A DNA stretch of 64,000 nt from Elmis aenea (GCA_947652605.1 OX393577.1:26787466-26851465); one strand, 5' to 3'; shown: positions 23,098 through 34,734, counted from the stretch's first letter. Notes: generated by a model from the sequence alone, not told the origin. Made by a program: numbers and translations.

Positions 23098-24369
23098 TGA
23101 GTGGCTTTAAGTGAATAATCAACAAACTGACTAATATTTGATGTGATAATTTTCTAAGAGTTTTAAGTGTAAATAACTTCACAGTTTCGGAGTGTTTTCC
23201 AAATATAACATGACATTAAGCATTAATATAATGACATTGTTTAATTATTTATTTTATCAGAACCACAGTCAAAAAGTGTAGCAAGCAGTCAAGAACGGAT
23301 TACATATATATTTTTAGAAAGAGGTGTCTGAAAAACATAAATTAACTATTAATAACATTTCTTAACAATATTAATGATAAATTAAATATGATCACCAACA
23401 TTTAAAAAAAAAATGCAATGTGAAAAACCACACTTCCATAACAAGGGCGAAAAAATAATAATAAAAGTTAACTACTTATTCTGTCCAGCGGATTCCAACC
23501 TTATTCTTCATTGACCCCCTATAAAAAAAATTATTTCCAAGATTTTGCATAATACATCAGTTATATAAAAAAAAAAGTTTTTTTAAATAATAACAAAATA
23601 AATTCACCAGATTGCATTTCTTAAGAAAATTTCAATGTATAAGATTTAAAACATTTTTGATGCTCACCTGATTATTTTACTTTTTTTTTTTTAATTTAAT
23701 CAATAATGTAAATTATAGTAACATTAAAAATTATCTAAAATTGGCGAAAATAGTACAATAAGTACCTGATTTGTCATCGACCTCCAGACCTATCAAGTTT
23801 CATAAACCTCTTTTGAAGTTCCATCGACTCCCAGGAGTCTACATCAACTAGGTTGGGAATCCCTGTGTTAAATAGTCAACTGCGATTGAACATAAATTAA
23901 TCAGTAAATCAATTGTTAAGCCGTAAAACACCTTTCGTTTTTGAACGCTTATACCATTGTTCAATATTTTGTAAGTTATGAGCACTTTGATAATCCGACT
24001 TTGATCAAAACAATATTTAAGCACGTTTGTATAATTATTATAATCTTTTTAACTTATATAATTAATAAATGAAGTATAAATAACAAATTGTTTTTGCTCA
24101 GTAACCATACTAGGAGTTAAAATTAAATTAACATTAGTATTTAATAATAAATAGTATGAAGTTGGTTTTGAACGCAATTGTGGTCCAAAAAAAAAAAAAA
24201 ATTTTTATGTTTTAAATATTTACCTATCGTCACAAAATTTACTGTTTGAATATGTAAAACGTTTATTTATTTCGACAAACTACCTATGCTTTTAAAAATT
24301 CAAGACTACAAAAGTTTTATGTACAATTTGACGAACTCGTACCTAATTATGCGCTATTGATAATTTATA
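23098..24369. other. Downstream flank of the receptor gene
   Basis: AT-rich 3' flank that should include the receptor's 3' UTR. Possible polyadenylation signals (AATAAA-like) occur near 23450 and 23600, but none can be chosen. No other gene seen. Confidence 0.4.
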
Positions 24370-25918
24370 CAGGGTGCCCATTTTTCTAACCTGTTGTATG
24401 GGTAACTCCGTTAATATTAGAGATACAGAAACGTTTAAATTAGCAAATTTGTGCAGAATTTAAAGAAAAATCTGATGCCATTTTCAAATTTGACCTAAGT
24501 CATCAACTTAATGAAATATTTTGAAAAAACTGAAAAAGGTCGATTTTTTCAAACTTGAATAATTCCGTAACCATATGAGTTAGAACCAAAATAAAAATTT
24601 GCCCTTATAGATGTTTTAACGTAGATTTCAAATATGTTAACGAAATTTTCATAGCACTCTCGGTTTCCGAGTTATAGCACAAACTTGCATTTTTTTAAAT
24701 AGAAGTCATAGTTGGCTATGGTCTTATTAAAAAGGTTATTTTTTTCTCGTTTCAATGATATAAGGGTTGTTATGCTTTACTTTTGTAGTTTTTCTTTAAA
24801 TAAGCAAAAATCATTTTACATGTTCACTGCCTACTAATAGATGGGAGTTATCCTGTGTTGATGTTCTTTTTTTTCCGATGTGACATTTAAGAGTTGTCTC
24901 TTATCGTTAGTGTAGCAGTTATTAGCCAGTTACAAATTTTAAAAACAAAACCTCATAATTTGTCAAATAACATTTATTGTTTGTTATACGTATAAATCTC
25001 TCTCGTGTTGATCAAAATTTTTGATTGACTTTATTGTAAATTTCAAAAACAATGTTTTCTAGTGAAGAAAGAAACGACATGCTTTTTTATTACTAGGCTT
25101 TTAATAGGTAGAAATAGTAGAAATTCAAGTGATATGTATTTGCAAAGATTTATGGAAAGGAGGCAACCAAGAAAGAAATTATTTTCGTTATTAGAAACCA
25201 ATTTAAAAAAATACAGGTCATTTACAAAATCCAAAGGTTTGAAAATTAAATTTAAGCAAGAAGATGAAGAGAGAGTCCTGGAATACGTAAATTATAAACC
25301 AACATAATCTACCCGGGAGTTGTCCCTTGAATGTGGTGTCAACTGAAAAGGCTGTAACTGGCTAATAACTGCTACACTAACAATAAGAGACAACTCTTAA
25401 ATGTCACATCGGAAAAAAAAGAACATCGACACAGGATAACTCCCATCTATTAGTAAGGCAGTGAACATGTAAAATGATTTTTGCTTATTTAAAGAAAAAC
25501 TACAAAAGTAAAGCATAACAACCCTTATATCATTGAAACGAGAAAAAAATAACCTTTTTAATAAGATCATAGCCAACTATGACTTCCATTTAAAAAAATG
25601 CAAGTTTGTGCTATAACTCGGAAATCGAGAGTGTTATGAAAATTTCGTTAACATATTTGAAATCTACGTAGAAACATCTATAAAAGCTAATTTTTATTTT
25701 GGTTCTAACTCATATGGTTCCGCAATTATTTAAGTTTGAAAAAATCGACTTTTTTCAGTTTTTTCAAAATATTTCAAAAAGTTGATGACGTAGGTCAAAT
25801 TTGAAAATGGCATCAGATTTTCCTTTAAATTCTTCACAAATTTGCTAGTTTAAACGTTTCTGTATCTCTAATATTAACGGAGTTACCCATACAACAGGTT
25901 AGAAAAATGGGCACCCTG
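24370..25918. mobile_element. Foldback with transposase head in its loop
   Basis: Arms 24370-24933 and 25353-25918 (about 565 bp) are inverted copies at high identity, with ends CAGGGTGCCCAT and ATGGGCACCCTG next to TA. The 419-bp loop holds a broken reading frame for a DUF4817-type helix-turn-helix domain (25052-25307). TA target choice fits mobilisation by a mariner-type transposase. I interpret it as an inverted duplication of the 5' end of such a transposon. Confidence 0.9.
25052..25307 (+). pseudogene. DUF4817-type transposase N-terminus, frameshifted
   Basis: ATG 25052 starts MFSSEERNDMLFYY and meets a stop at 25094. The adjacent frame continues the same domain: RNSRNSSDMYLQRFMERRQP, then KLFSLLETNLKKY, and runs open to 25307. 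Start-E-E-R-x-D-M, the A/S-x-x-x-Y..R, the RRQP box and F..L..NL are the landmarks of the N-terminal domain of insect DUF4817 transposases. One frameshift separates the two parts. No DDE catalytic region follows; the right foldback arm begins 45 bases after the stop. Confidence 0.75.
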
Positions 25919-26149
25919 TATACAAAAACGGTATTCGTCGCCCGCCTGCAAGTTCTAATTTAGCGCCCTCCATCATATTTTCGTTGTTTTTTTTTGCTGT
26001 CATTAACTCATTGCTCATTTAAGTTGATACAGATTTTAAAGAAAACAACTATGTACTTAAACATATTTGAAAATAATTATATTTAGATTTTCTTGATTTA
26101 ATATTCACAATTTTAGAAATAATATTCTTAATGTCTAAATCTTCTTTTA

Positions 26150-26240
26150 TACCATACTTGTCCTTAGATAGGTCTTAATTAATTTTAATTTTGCAAAAGA
26201 CCGTTCCCGCTTGCAACACTAACAGGTATTGTCAGTAATA
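26150..26240 (-). pseudogene. hAT dimerisation-domain remnant
   Basis: On the minus strand, LLTIPVSVASG is followed, after a one-base frame change, by ERSFAKLKLIKTYLRTSM, the ERSFSKLK-type hAT motif, before decaying. The surrounding 25.9-26.55 kb is probably the rest of that dead element, into which the hAT at 26561-29481 was inserted. Confidence 0.65.
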
Positions 26241-27064
26241 TTCACACACACAATAGTAAAGGGGAGGATAAATTATTAGATACAATATCAAAACGAATAT
26301 TAAAAGGATTTTAAAGTTTTAAGTTTTTCCAAAAAATATCTTGGTAAGCACGTATCTGATCAGATCATTGCATTTATATCTTTGTTGTTACCATTTTTCA
26401 AAAGACACTCAAATCGTAACAGATTTTCTTAAATCTTCGTTGTTGATTTCTGAGAGTTTATTTTTAAAAAAGTATCACAATGAGTTTTTAGTTGTTTAAA
26501 ACTTTCATTTAACGAAGTCCATGCAGTGTCCAAATTGTATAAAACACGTTAACTCTAAATCAGTGATTCCCGAAGTGGCCTATATCGACCCCCAGGGGTC
26601 GACGACGACCTGCAAGGGTCCATGTCAGCGAGAAAAAAAATTGGGGGTCCATGAAATGAAAATGGGGGTCAACGATAGTGGATCTCATATAAGCAGGTCG
26701 TGACTTTAATTTTGGCATTCCATGAATGGAATAATTCACATACACAGATAGTACCTATTTACTTACATAATACTACCTTATAATATAAAGACATATAACT
26801 ATCTATTAGGTTGGTGCATAATTATCCGCCGTTTTTAAAAAATTATATTATAACAGAAATTATACTTATTGTATTATTATATTGCAAATTATATTGTAAG
26901 CAAAAACAAATCGTGGACTGATCGATGTTAAATTTCTCAGCCCAGTGTCCTAGTGGTGCAACTTTCGTCCTCTTCCACAATAGCCAGAAGGGCCTGGTCG
27001 TCAAAATCCGAAGATCGACCCTTTCATGACTTGTCGTCTAAGCTGGTAGCACCAACTTTGAAAC

Positions 27065-27930
27065 TAGGGTTTATACAAAAACCGACTTTTGAAAAACCGG
27101 TTTTCGAATACCAGTTTTTCCAAAAAACCGGTTAAAACCGGTTTTCGAATAGTTTTAAAAAAACAATTTAAACGTAATAAAATAATTTATATTTCATAAT
27201 TTTATAAAATATAAAACAAATTCCAAATAAAACCAAATAATAAGATAACAAATAAAAATAAAATTCTAAACTTCCAACAAACCATAAATAGCATTTTTTT
27301 AATTTGCTTTTTTCTTTAGAAAACATGATTTTAAAAACACAAAACATTTACGGAATCATGACTTAATCTGGTTACCAGATACAGAAAACACTGGTTCGCT
27401 GACTATTGAGCTGAGTCTTACTGTTTTTAAAGCTTCAAACACAAACAGTGTGCCCAAATTCTTTATTCTTTTATTAGTTGATTCAAATACTGCAAATTCT
27501 GCCTTTAATGAAAAAAACAATGTCTTGAAAGAAGAGATGGAGAAATCAATTCTTAGATTTATCGAGGAACCTTTAACAAAAACAGCAAATCCAAAAACCC
27601 TTAATAATATCTTCATCTTCATCGAAATTTGTTTCCAATTCTATAGCAGAATTTGGGTAAATTCTAGATAATATTTTTTCCGATAACTTGACTATATCCA
27701 TCGGTTCTTGAAGCCAGCGGAAATACGTTTGATTTTTTTGTAACAATGTTTTTTGGATTTTGCAAATGAAGCAGAAGTGTACAGATTTTTATGTAGATAT
27801 TTATTTTTTACGTGTTAAATCTAGGCTTAAAAACCGGTTTTTTAGTTAAAAAAACCGGTTTTTCAAATACATAATTTTTTTCAAAAAAAACGGTTTTTCA
27901 AAACCGATTTTTAAAAACCGACAAACCCTA
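27065..27930 (-). mobile_element. hAT element with AACCGGTT arrays, inside the mariner
   Basis: Ends TAGGGTTTATAC and ACAAACCCTA with a perfect 8-bp duplication TTTGAAAC (27057-27064, 27931-27938). Each end carries repeated AAAACCGGTTTT-like palindromes. Minus-strand frame 27622-27356 encodes a hAT C-terminal piece. Confidence 0.88.
27356..27622 (-). pseudogene. hAT transposase C-terminal piece
   Basis: 88 residues open on the minus strand: SLKAEFAVFESTNKRIKNL, then ALKTVRLSSIVSEPVFSVSG, matching the E..FE...N.R..NL...L.tI.pTS...ERvFS..G pattern of hAT dimerisation domains, with the ER pair here read as EP. No N-terminal part survives in the element. Confidence 0.65.
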
Positions 27931-28355
27931 TTTGAAACGAACAAACCACTCCCGGCATGACCAATCGCTAATCGTTTCTTCGCCGAAAACATCGTAGAGA
28001 TTTTGAAATGTCTCGGCAGCTTCCCACCCTATCTCGAAGTGGTGCAGCTTAATGTGGCGTATATGTGCATGGTTTTTGATGCGCATTTTAATTTCCTAAC
28101 CCTATTAAAGAATTATATTATGACAAATGTAAATTAAACGTTAAATTCAAAACACAAAACATTGCGAAAAAAACGGCGGATAATTATGCATCAACCTAAT
28201 ACATAAATTATAAAAGTACCTATGAAGTAAACATTTTTAAAACATAAATGTTCATGAAACGTGATGAAGAATTATATTAAAATTTAACTTATTAGGTATA
28301 TTTTCTGATATATGAAACTGATTAAGAATTATTATAAACTAGCAGTTGTCCGCAG

Positions 28356-29344
28356 CAGTGGCGTAGCTAGGGTAATTTACGCCCGGGGACAAGACACAAA
28401 ATCTGCGCCCCTTCTCGTATCGAGAGTCTAGAGACTCACTGGGGCCGGAGTCCCCCAAAAAATTGTTATTTTCAGTTTATATTATGGTTCATAAATAGAA
28501 TAAAAACTAAAAATTCTTTTTATGGATTGAAACAATTTATTTAATAAACACTAAAATACTAAAATAAATACTAATTAATCATTAAAATTACTAGATACTA
28601 ATAAAAACTAAATTCTATACATATTTATTGTACTGGTCCGTGAGTGTGTATGTGTAGTATATATGAATTGGAATTCTACTATAAATTGATCTTCCTCGAT
28701 TTGACTGTCGCAAACTCATCAATTACGTTGTCAAAATTAATAGAATCAAGGGTTTGTCTTTCGATGCTAAGGAGTGCAAGATCACTCAGACGATCTTGTC
28801 CCATTGAAGCACGTAAATATGATAAAATAAGCTTTAGTTTGCTGAAAGACCGCTCACAACTTGCAATTGAAACAGCAATTGTTAAAAGAATTTGCAGTGA
28901 AATACGCATATTGGGAAACACGTCATCTCCATATGATACAATAAAACCAAGAAGGTCTAAAGGAGTTTCTGGTAGAATTTCAGTCCGGGTATTGAGCAGC
29001 ATTTTGCAGTCTCCGATTTCTGTGAACAATTCGTGACCATTGACGTCGGTGTCGTAGAAATTTCCAAAATCTAAACAATTTTGATGAAGCGAATCGTTTT
29101 TTGTTTTAGCCAGAAGACTTTTTACGTCTAGCAGAAATCCAAATTTGGTATTAAGGTTTTTTAAACGTAAAAACCGTACTGATATTTCTTGTTGAAGTCT
29201 ATCAATTGCGCTTTTTAATATACGTGCGATTTCTTGTAAAATTAAAATACAAAAGTTAGTTTCAATCGATCCTCATTTTGGCGCCCCCTAAGCTGTGGCG
29301 CCCAGGGACATATGTACCCCCTGCCCCCCCTAGCTACGCCTCTG
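28356..29344 (-). mobile_element. hAT element, CAGTGGCGTAGCTAGGG ends
   Basis: Left end CAGTGGCGTAGCTAGGG and right end CTAGCTACGCCTCTG are hAT-type inverted repeats. Flanking octamers GTCCGCAG and GCCCGCGT match at five of eight positions, so an old target duplication is possible. It carries the transposase 3' end on the minus strand. Confidence 0.75.
28679..29240 (-). pseudogene. hAT transposase C-terminal third
   Basis: An open frame runs from about 29240 down to a stop at 28679. It covers the helical region before the dimerisation domain (RILKSAIDRLQQEISVRF, FGFLLDVKSLL) and then LLTIAVSIASCERSFSKLKL, LRASMGQDRLSDLALLSIE, and IDEFATVKSRK at the end. This is the best-preserved copy of the ERSFSKLK hAT lineage in the window (others at 3131, 26150 and 33459). 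No upstream part with the DDE residues is present, so it cannot act alone. Confidence 0.8.
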
Positions 29345-29489
29345 GCCCGCGTGTAAGTTTTGATTTTGTAAAAAAAAAGTTGATGATTTGCAAAAAATCA
29401 ATATCAGGTAAGCAGGGGGTCTACCCAAAACCGAAAAACATGGCAGGTGGTCTACGAGACAAAAAAGTTTGGGGACCTCTGCTCTAAAT

Positions 29490-29887
29490 CAATCTTCTGG
29501 CGTTTGTAGTGACTCATCATGATGTTCATATTCAAACTGATATATTTTCTTTCGTCACCGAACTTCCAAATTAATGTTTCTCCACCACATCTTCATTAAG
29601 TTGTTTTGCCGATTCAAGAACTTTTTTTATAGTTTGAATCTAATCGATATTCAAGTACAAATGTTTATAAATTTTTGATGGATTCTAGTACTAATGGAAT
29701 TTCATATTTTTATTCTGAAAAGTTTTACTCACAGCATTTACTTTATGGAGCTAATCATGCCCAACCTGCAGACGCTCTACGTGCCCATGTTATACGCACA
29801 TATCCACGGCATTTTGAAAATACTTTTCACATCGTTACTAGGCACCTCTATCAAATATAGATAAACCATAGATAATAAGTAAGATGA
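29490..29887. other. Remnant flank of an older transposon
   Basis: Continues the sequence interrupted by the hAT at 26561-29481. No motif is clear, and a 61-codon frame at 29675-29860 is unsupported. Confidence 0.35.
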
Positions 29888-29985
29888 ACTAGCAGTTATC
29901 CCGTCCTAGGACGGGATTGTCAAGTATGACATAAGTCAACACGCGTTACAGATTACTATAATAACATTACATATTACTATACTAT
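29888..29985 (+). repeat. ACTAGCAGTTATCCCG dispersed repeat
   Basis: Starts ACTAGCAGTTATCCCG, then a perfect 16-bp palindrome CCCGTCCTAGGACGGG (29900-29915) and TTGTCAAGTATGACATAAGT. The same start recurs at 63917-64000, and the TTGTCAAGTTTGACATAAGT block recurs alone at about 30773. Class unknown; possibly a SINE-like or 5'-truncated LINE family. Confidence 0.6.
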
Positions 29986-29991
29986 AATAAC

Positions 29992-30576
29992 CATTGAATA
30001 AAAAGATAAAGGAAGGAGCTTTTAATACTTACTATACTGCAGCGTTTGAGCGGCGACGGAAATGACGACAAAAAAGACCTCTGATGGCGGTCGGTTTTGA
30101 CAGGTCAAACAGTCAAGAAAGTTAGAGTTTTGTGTGCTACAATGGTTAGCTGCAGATCTTGTAGTCTTACTAGGTCAAAAAATGTTGAAGATGAAAAGAT
30201 TTCGTTTCATAGGTAGGTAGACATTAATATTTTGTAGTGTAACCATGTATTGAAAATTTGATGTGGTCTGTCAAATTGGTATGTCATATCAGTGGCGTGC
30301 ATTTGTGTACAGCATATTTTTTAACAGTCATAATAAACAATCCAAATATTGAAATATGCTGTCGTTTTTTTGATTCCCTCAACCACGAAACAGGAAATAA
30401 ATAAGTAAATAACATGTTCAATTCAAAAGAAACCAAATATTTACATTAATCAAAACATATTTAAAAATGTTAGATACGCCACTGAGAAGCGGAAACATGC
30501 ATCCGCCATATTGAGAGGCTAACCTGGACGCCTTAGTATCGCTATAACGCTATTTCCTTTATCTGTTTATTCAATG
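29992..30576 (+). mobile_element. P-element-like MITE carrying a THAP exon (copy 2)
   Basis: Ends CATTGAATAAAAAGATAAAG and CTTTATCTGTTTATTCAATG, with a perfect 8-bp duplication ATAATAAC (29984-29991, 30577-30584). 585 bp against 581 bp for copy 1, collinear along its length but in the opposite orientation. It has an intact THAP first exon with a splice donor (30142-30212) and no other coding exon. Confidence 0.87.
30142..30212 (+). pseudogene. THAP-domain first exon with splice donor
   Basis: ATG 30142 opens MVSCRSCSLTRSKNVEDEK, then ISFH, and breaks at CATAG|GTAGGT. Cys-x2-Cys followed by ...ISFHR is the first half of a C2CH THAP zinc finger, and an intron right after FHR is a common position in THAP genes. 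The rest of the domain (the second Cys/His pair, AVPTIF box) and the transposase are absent from the element. It could in principle be spliced onto a downstream exon of whatever locus it lands in. Confidence 0.72.
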
Positions 30577-30584
30577 ATAATAAC

Positions 30585-32513
30585 ATGGTATAACTTCACT
30601 TTAGCGGCAGTTGTCGAAAATTGATAAAATTTTGTGGGTTAATAAAACTAGACTTGCTGGACTCAAATATGTTAAAATTACTTGGCGCTCTCATTTAATA
30701 AGCGTAAAAATTCAATATAAAAGTTCCGTTTGACAGTTGAAGTAGTTCCTAATAACATAACCTCATGATGATTGTCAAGTTTGACATAAGTCAACCCGTA
30801 GCTATATTCATGCGTTCCAGAGTCACAGAGTCAGCCTGGACTTTTATATATATTTATGCACTAGTATCAAAAAAACAGGCTGTGTTCGCATAACGAGTAA
30901 TATTTTTTTTTTTTTTTTAAATGAAGGTTTTATTATTTTCATTAGTAACATGGGTTACATTGTAGTTAACTATCAAATTCGATATGCGGCCCTTGTCAAA
31001 TTTTTGTTGAGCGATGCAGCCCAAAAGATCCAAAAGGTTGAACACATAATTATATTTGCAACTGTGTTTTAAACAGTTTACTTTATTGCATTAAAATTGT
31101 GAATGCACTGTTACATATTGTGTAGCAAAGAAAATTAGTTACAAAATTGCAGTTCCTGTTAAAAATAATTTTTGTGAGAAAAAACTGCTTTGACAAGACT
31201 TACCTATAGGTAAAAAACGGTTGAGATGATTAAAAAAAATTAGTTAAAGTTTTGATTAACCAAGTTTATCTGTAAAAACCGACAAAATACAGTTGACTTT
31301 TTTTCTGCAAATATTACGATAATTTAAGGCACATCAATTTTTTCTCTCTTTTTACGTAATGTTTTTCAGTAACTTTTTAAATAAATTTCCATTAAACTGA
31401 ATAAACTGGCAGACATAAAAAATCGATGACATCGCAGCCATAAAGCTTTAGTCGATGATTATTCTTTACAGTGGATTGACTTTGAAATGACAAAGCTATA
31501 AAACCTTTTCTATTGAATTTAATTCTGAAAACTCCAATAAGACTTGAACATCGAACAAAAATACTTAAAGCAAAAGAGGAAATATAATATTAAACACAAA
31601 TTTTATTACAAGGAATTACAATTACGCAACAGGTGGTTACTAGAGTCTTATCTTTTGAAATCTTTATTGTAATCCGCCATATCACCTTTAACTGTTTTAC
31701 TTCGCTATAAATATACCTCCGTTGGGTTCATACAAACCAAGAAAATCTTCAATTCAAAACACAATGATAGCAATAACTTTCGTTTTTTACTACCGTCTAT
31801 GTCTATGTCTTCTGCGAGACTTGACGTAGCGACATTGGAATTGCAATGGATTTAAAAATAAACGACCTGAATCATCCTCTCGCTATTATTGACAATAATT
31901 TTTTAATGTAATCTGCCATCATTGGTAATAGGTATTATATAAAATCTCGTAAGTATCGACCAAAACGGCGAAATTTCGTATAATATTTATGTAGTGATAA
32001 AGGCCTAAAAATAAAAATTTCAACAAATCAATTAATTAAATTATTAAAAAATGTCCGAGACTTTCTTAATGATATTAAATAAGTTTCTTTTAGTTTTAAC
32101 CCTTTTAGTACTGAACGGACATTATCCTAAGACGTTTTAATATACAATAAACTATTTACGACTGCCTAAAAATATATGGGGATGTGTGATTTTAGTATTT
32201 TATGGTAATCTTCACCATAGCAAGTCCCAAGTCGTGACAAGCTGGATTTAATGAATAAATTCGTTCTGTTAAGGCTCCGAGGAGTGCACATGGTGCACAG
32301 TGTTGTGGCACGTAAACGACCCACCGTTCTATACCGTTGGAATGTCTACGTAATGTCCGTTTTTTTTATTACTAGAAAAATTAATATTGTATACTTTATC
32401 AATTTTATTTAGTCATAAGTCCTTCTACTGTTAGATGTAGAGTAAGTAAGTAAAATCAGAGCAGTTGTTTTTGAAAACACTGGTATTTATAGGATGAATT
32501 TACCTGCTTCAAT
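30585..32513. other. AT-rich intergenic DNA
   Basis: No exons, RNA genes or complete repeats could be supported. It includes a 16-base poly-T run near 30908 and the isolated repeat block at about 30773. Confidence 0.4.
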
Positions 32514-32734
32514 CTACAGGGTGTTTCAGACCAGCCGTACCAGAACTTTTATTCAAAAATGCGACGTCTGACAAAGATGAGAAAACAAATTCTATGACAA
32601 AAGTGCATATGCAGAACTGACTGACGCTATAGCGGTTTTCGTGATTAAACCGGAAATGTCCGAATCCGGAAGTAACTTTTAAAACTTAAATAGAACCATC
32701 CGGTTTTTATTATATTATATTATATAATATACAG

Positions 32735-33879
32735 CAGCGGCGTGCGGTCCATGGATGTGCTGGATGCAGCGCATCCCCTAAAATTCACGTCAAGAATATT
32801 TTTTTTCCGTATCATATTTGAATTTCGTGTAGCTTTATTTCGCTTTGATTTTATTTTTTGTTACGTGATAATTTTATTTATTATATACGATGTTTTGCCT
32901 GCTCGAAAATTTGCGTTATATAATCTACATCCAGCGAGCGGCTGACTAAATGTGTGCGATACACAACGCTAGCGATTGTGAGCCCGACTGAGTGACTGAG
33001 GGATGCGTTTCTTATATTGGATTCGAAATTTGCGTTCTTGGCGCATGCGCACTGCGATGCAGTCCCTAGTCTATTGCCCGCATCGTTGCTTTACTTAACA
33101 GCTACGCGAAGCGATTACTCTCATGGTTCCTCTGTGTGGGGCAACTGTTATATGGTAGGACAGCCGCACTCGATTGATATTACCGCACGCTACAAAATAA
33201 TCATTTCCGTTGTAAATTGATTTTTGTTTACTTTCTTTAAATCAAGCTTCTTTTATTTAAATAAGCTTAACTCTATTTTTAGTGCACTGTTTCGCTACTT
33301 AGAATTTTGATTATTATTTAATACGACCCATAATATGGATGAAACTGTGGTTAATAATAATTGCAATTTTTGATTGAAAATTTAAAGAATATGAAAAGAA
33401 TTTTCCGGATTTTCTATTACAATCACTTCAGCCAACTTATAGAAAATACTTTGATTTTATGAAGTTAAAAAGTCAATTAGTTTACTTGTACTCGACTCCC
33501 GACTTTCATTTAAAATCTATAAATTGCATAAAAGAATTAATTGTGAAAGATGAGCTAAAAGATGTTTTGACAGAAGTATTTAAATTAATACAATTAATTT
33601 GCACTATACCTTCCACGAGCGCATCGACTGAACGATCGTTTCGACAATGAAAAGAATAAAAACCACCAGAAGCAGCCAAAATGACGATAGACTGTCTGCT
33701 CTCGCTTTAATTTCAATTGAAAAAAAATTGTTGCTAAATATGAAAAATGAAAAAAGATTGTATGATGTTGCTATAGACGAATTTTGTAAAAAAAGATCAT
33801 AGAATAAAATTAATTTTAAAAAAAAAATATGGTTTTTTTGGACAGCATGCCCTGGTTGAAAAGTCACCGCACGCCACTG
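32735..33879 (+). mobile_element. hAT element, 8-bp TSD ATATACAG
   Basis: Ends CAGCGGCGTGCGGTC and ACCGCACGCCACTG, flanked by a perfect duplication ATATACAG (32727-32734, 33880-33887). The duplicated octamer contains the TA|CAG boundary of the foldback, showing insertion exactly at that element's tip. Carries a hAT C-terminal remnant on the plus strand. Confidence 0.9.
33459..33802 (+). pseudogene. hAT transposase C-terminus, one frameshift
   Basis: Open from 33459: a helical stretch (VFKLIQLICTIPSTSASTER) reaching SFR, then a one-base shift, after which MKRIKTTRSSQNDDRLSALA, ISIEKK and IDEFCKKRS complete the dimerisation domain and stop at 33800. The order is exactly that of hAT C-termini. 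The catalytic part is missing. Confidence 0.8.
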
Positions 33880-34112
33880 ATATACAGGGTGTTTCTGAAC
33901 GATGTAGCATAATTTCTACTGGTGAATCTACATTGTAAAATAGGGCGATTTAGCACAGCATGCCTTATAGAAAGTTGCATCGTTGCTAAGTTACAGCCCC
34001 ATGAAGAGGGAATGAAAAATTGTTGTTTTATTGATAAATCAAGAACGCTTTGACCTACAACATTTATATTTGGCACGTATTCTACAATAGGCAAGCGCGT
34101 TCTTATGCATAA

Positions 34113-34704
34113 GTTTGAGCTAAAGCCCACCATAGGGGGCGCTACAATCGATAATAGCAGAGAAAAAACCTGCTGTATTTTTTTTGTCGATCGTAATTTC
34201 AATTTTTTATTGTAACAGTCGGAGAGGTAGGTCTAAAATGTACATTTTTAGTAACTTAAAATTTTTTGATAGGAGCTATCGTTTTGGAGAAAAACTCGAT
34301 TTTATTAAAATATAACTCTTGAGGTTTATTGAAAATATTTAACAAAAACTAGTTTACTGTGAATTAACAAACAAAACAAATGTAGTCAGATGTCATATTA
34401 TCGTTTATTGTAACAATCATTTTTAGTTGTGTTAGTTATTTTTATGTTTTTTATTAGTTATTTATTATGTCCAGTTTTATTGGTATAAAACATAATTTTG
34501 TTAAATATTTTCAGTGTTATATTTTAATAAAATCGAGTTTTTCTCCAAAACGATGGCTCCTGTCAAAAAACTTTAAGTTACTAAAAATGTACATTTTAGA
34601 CCTACCTATCCGACTATTACAATAAAAAATTGAAATTACGATCGACAAAAAAAATACAGCAGGTTTTTTCTCTGCTATTATCGATGGTGGGATTTCGCTT
34701 AAAC
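34113..34704. mobile_element. Foldback MITE with TAA duplication
   Basis: Arms 34113-34320 and 34497-34704 are inverted copies beginning GTTTGAGCTAAAGCCC and ending GGGATTTCGCTTAAAC, flanked by TAA (34110-34112, 34705-34707). It inserted precisely beside the left end of the Harbinger element. Non-coding; a 3-bp TAA duplication suggests PIF/Harbinger mobilisation. Confidence 0.8.
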
Positions 34705-34734
34705 TAAGGGCACGTACCATGTACATAGTGAGGC

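Larger units (their letters stand above)
26806..28199 (-). mobile_element. mariner element, TTAGGTTGGTGCA ends
   Basis: Inverted ends TTAGGTTGGTGCATAATTAT and its reverse complement, ~30 bp, with TA on each side. Minus-strand translation shows the mariner N-terminus in two pieces split by a hAT insertion: ...HFEIGWEAAETFQNLYDVFG, ISDWSCREW, then KGRSSDFDDQALLAIVEED. After that the transposase stops abruptly near the left end, so the DDD catalytic region was already deleted. Without the hAT the element is about 520 bp. Confidence 0.88.
26561..29481. mobile_element. hAT element hosting three later insertions
   Basis: Ends CAGTGATTCCCGAAGT and AACTTTTTTG-type GGGGACCTCTG are flanked by a perfect 8-bp duplication CTCTAAAT (26553-26560, 29482-29489). 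Most of its 2.9 kb is a mariner (26806-28199, itself interrupted by a hAT at 27065-27930) and a second hAT (28356-29344). What is left of the element itself is under 600 bp and non-coding. Confidence 0.85.
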
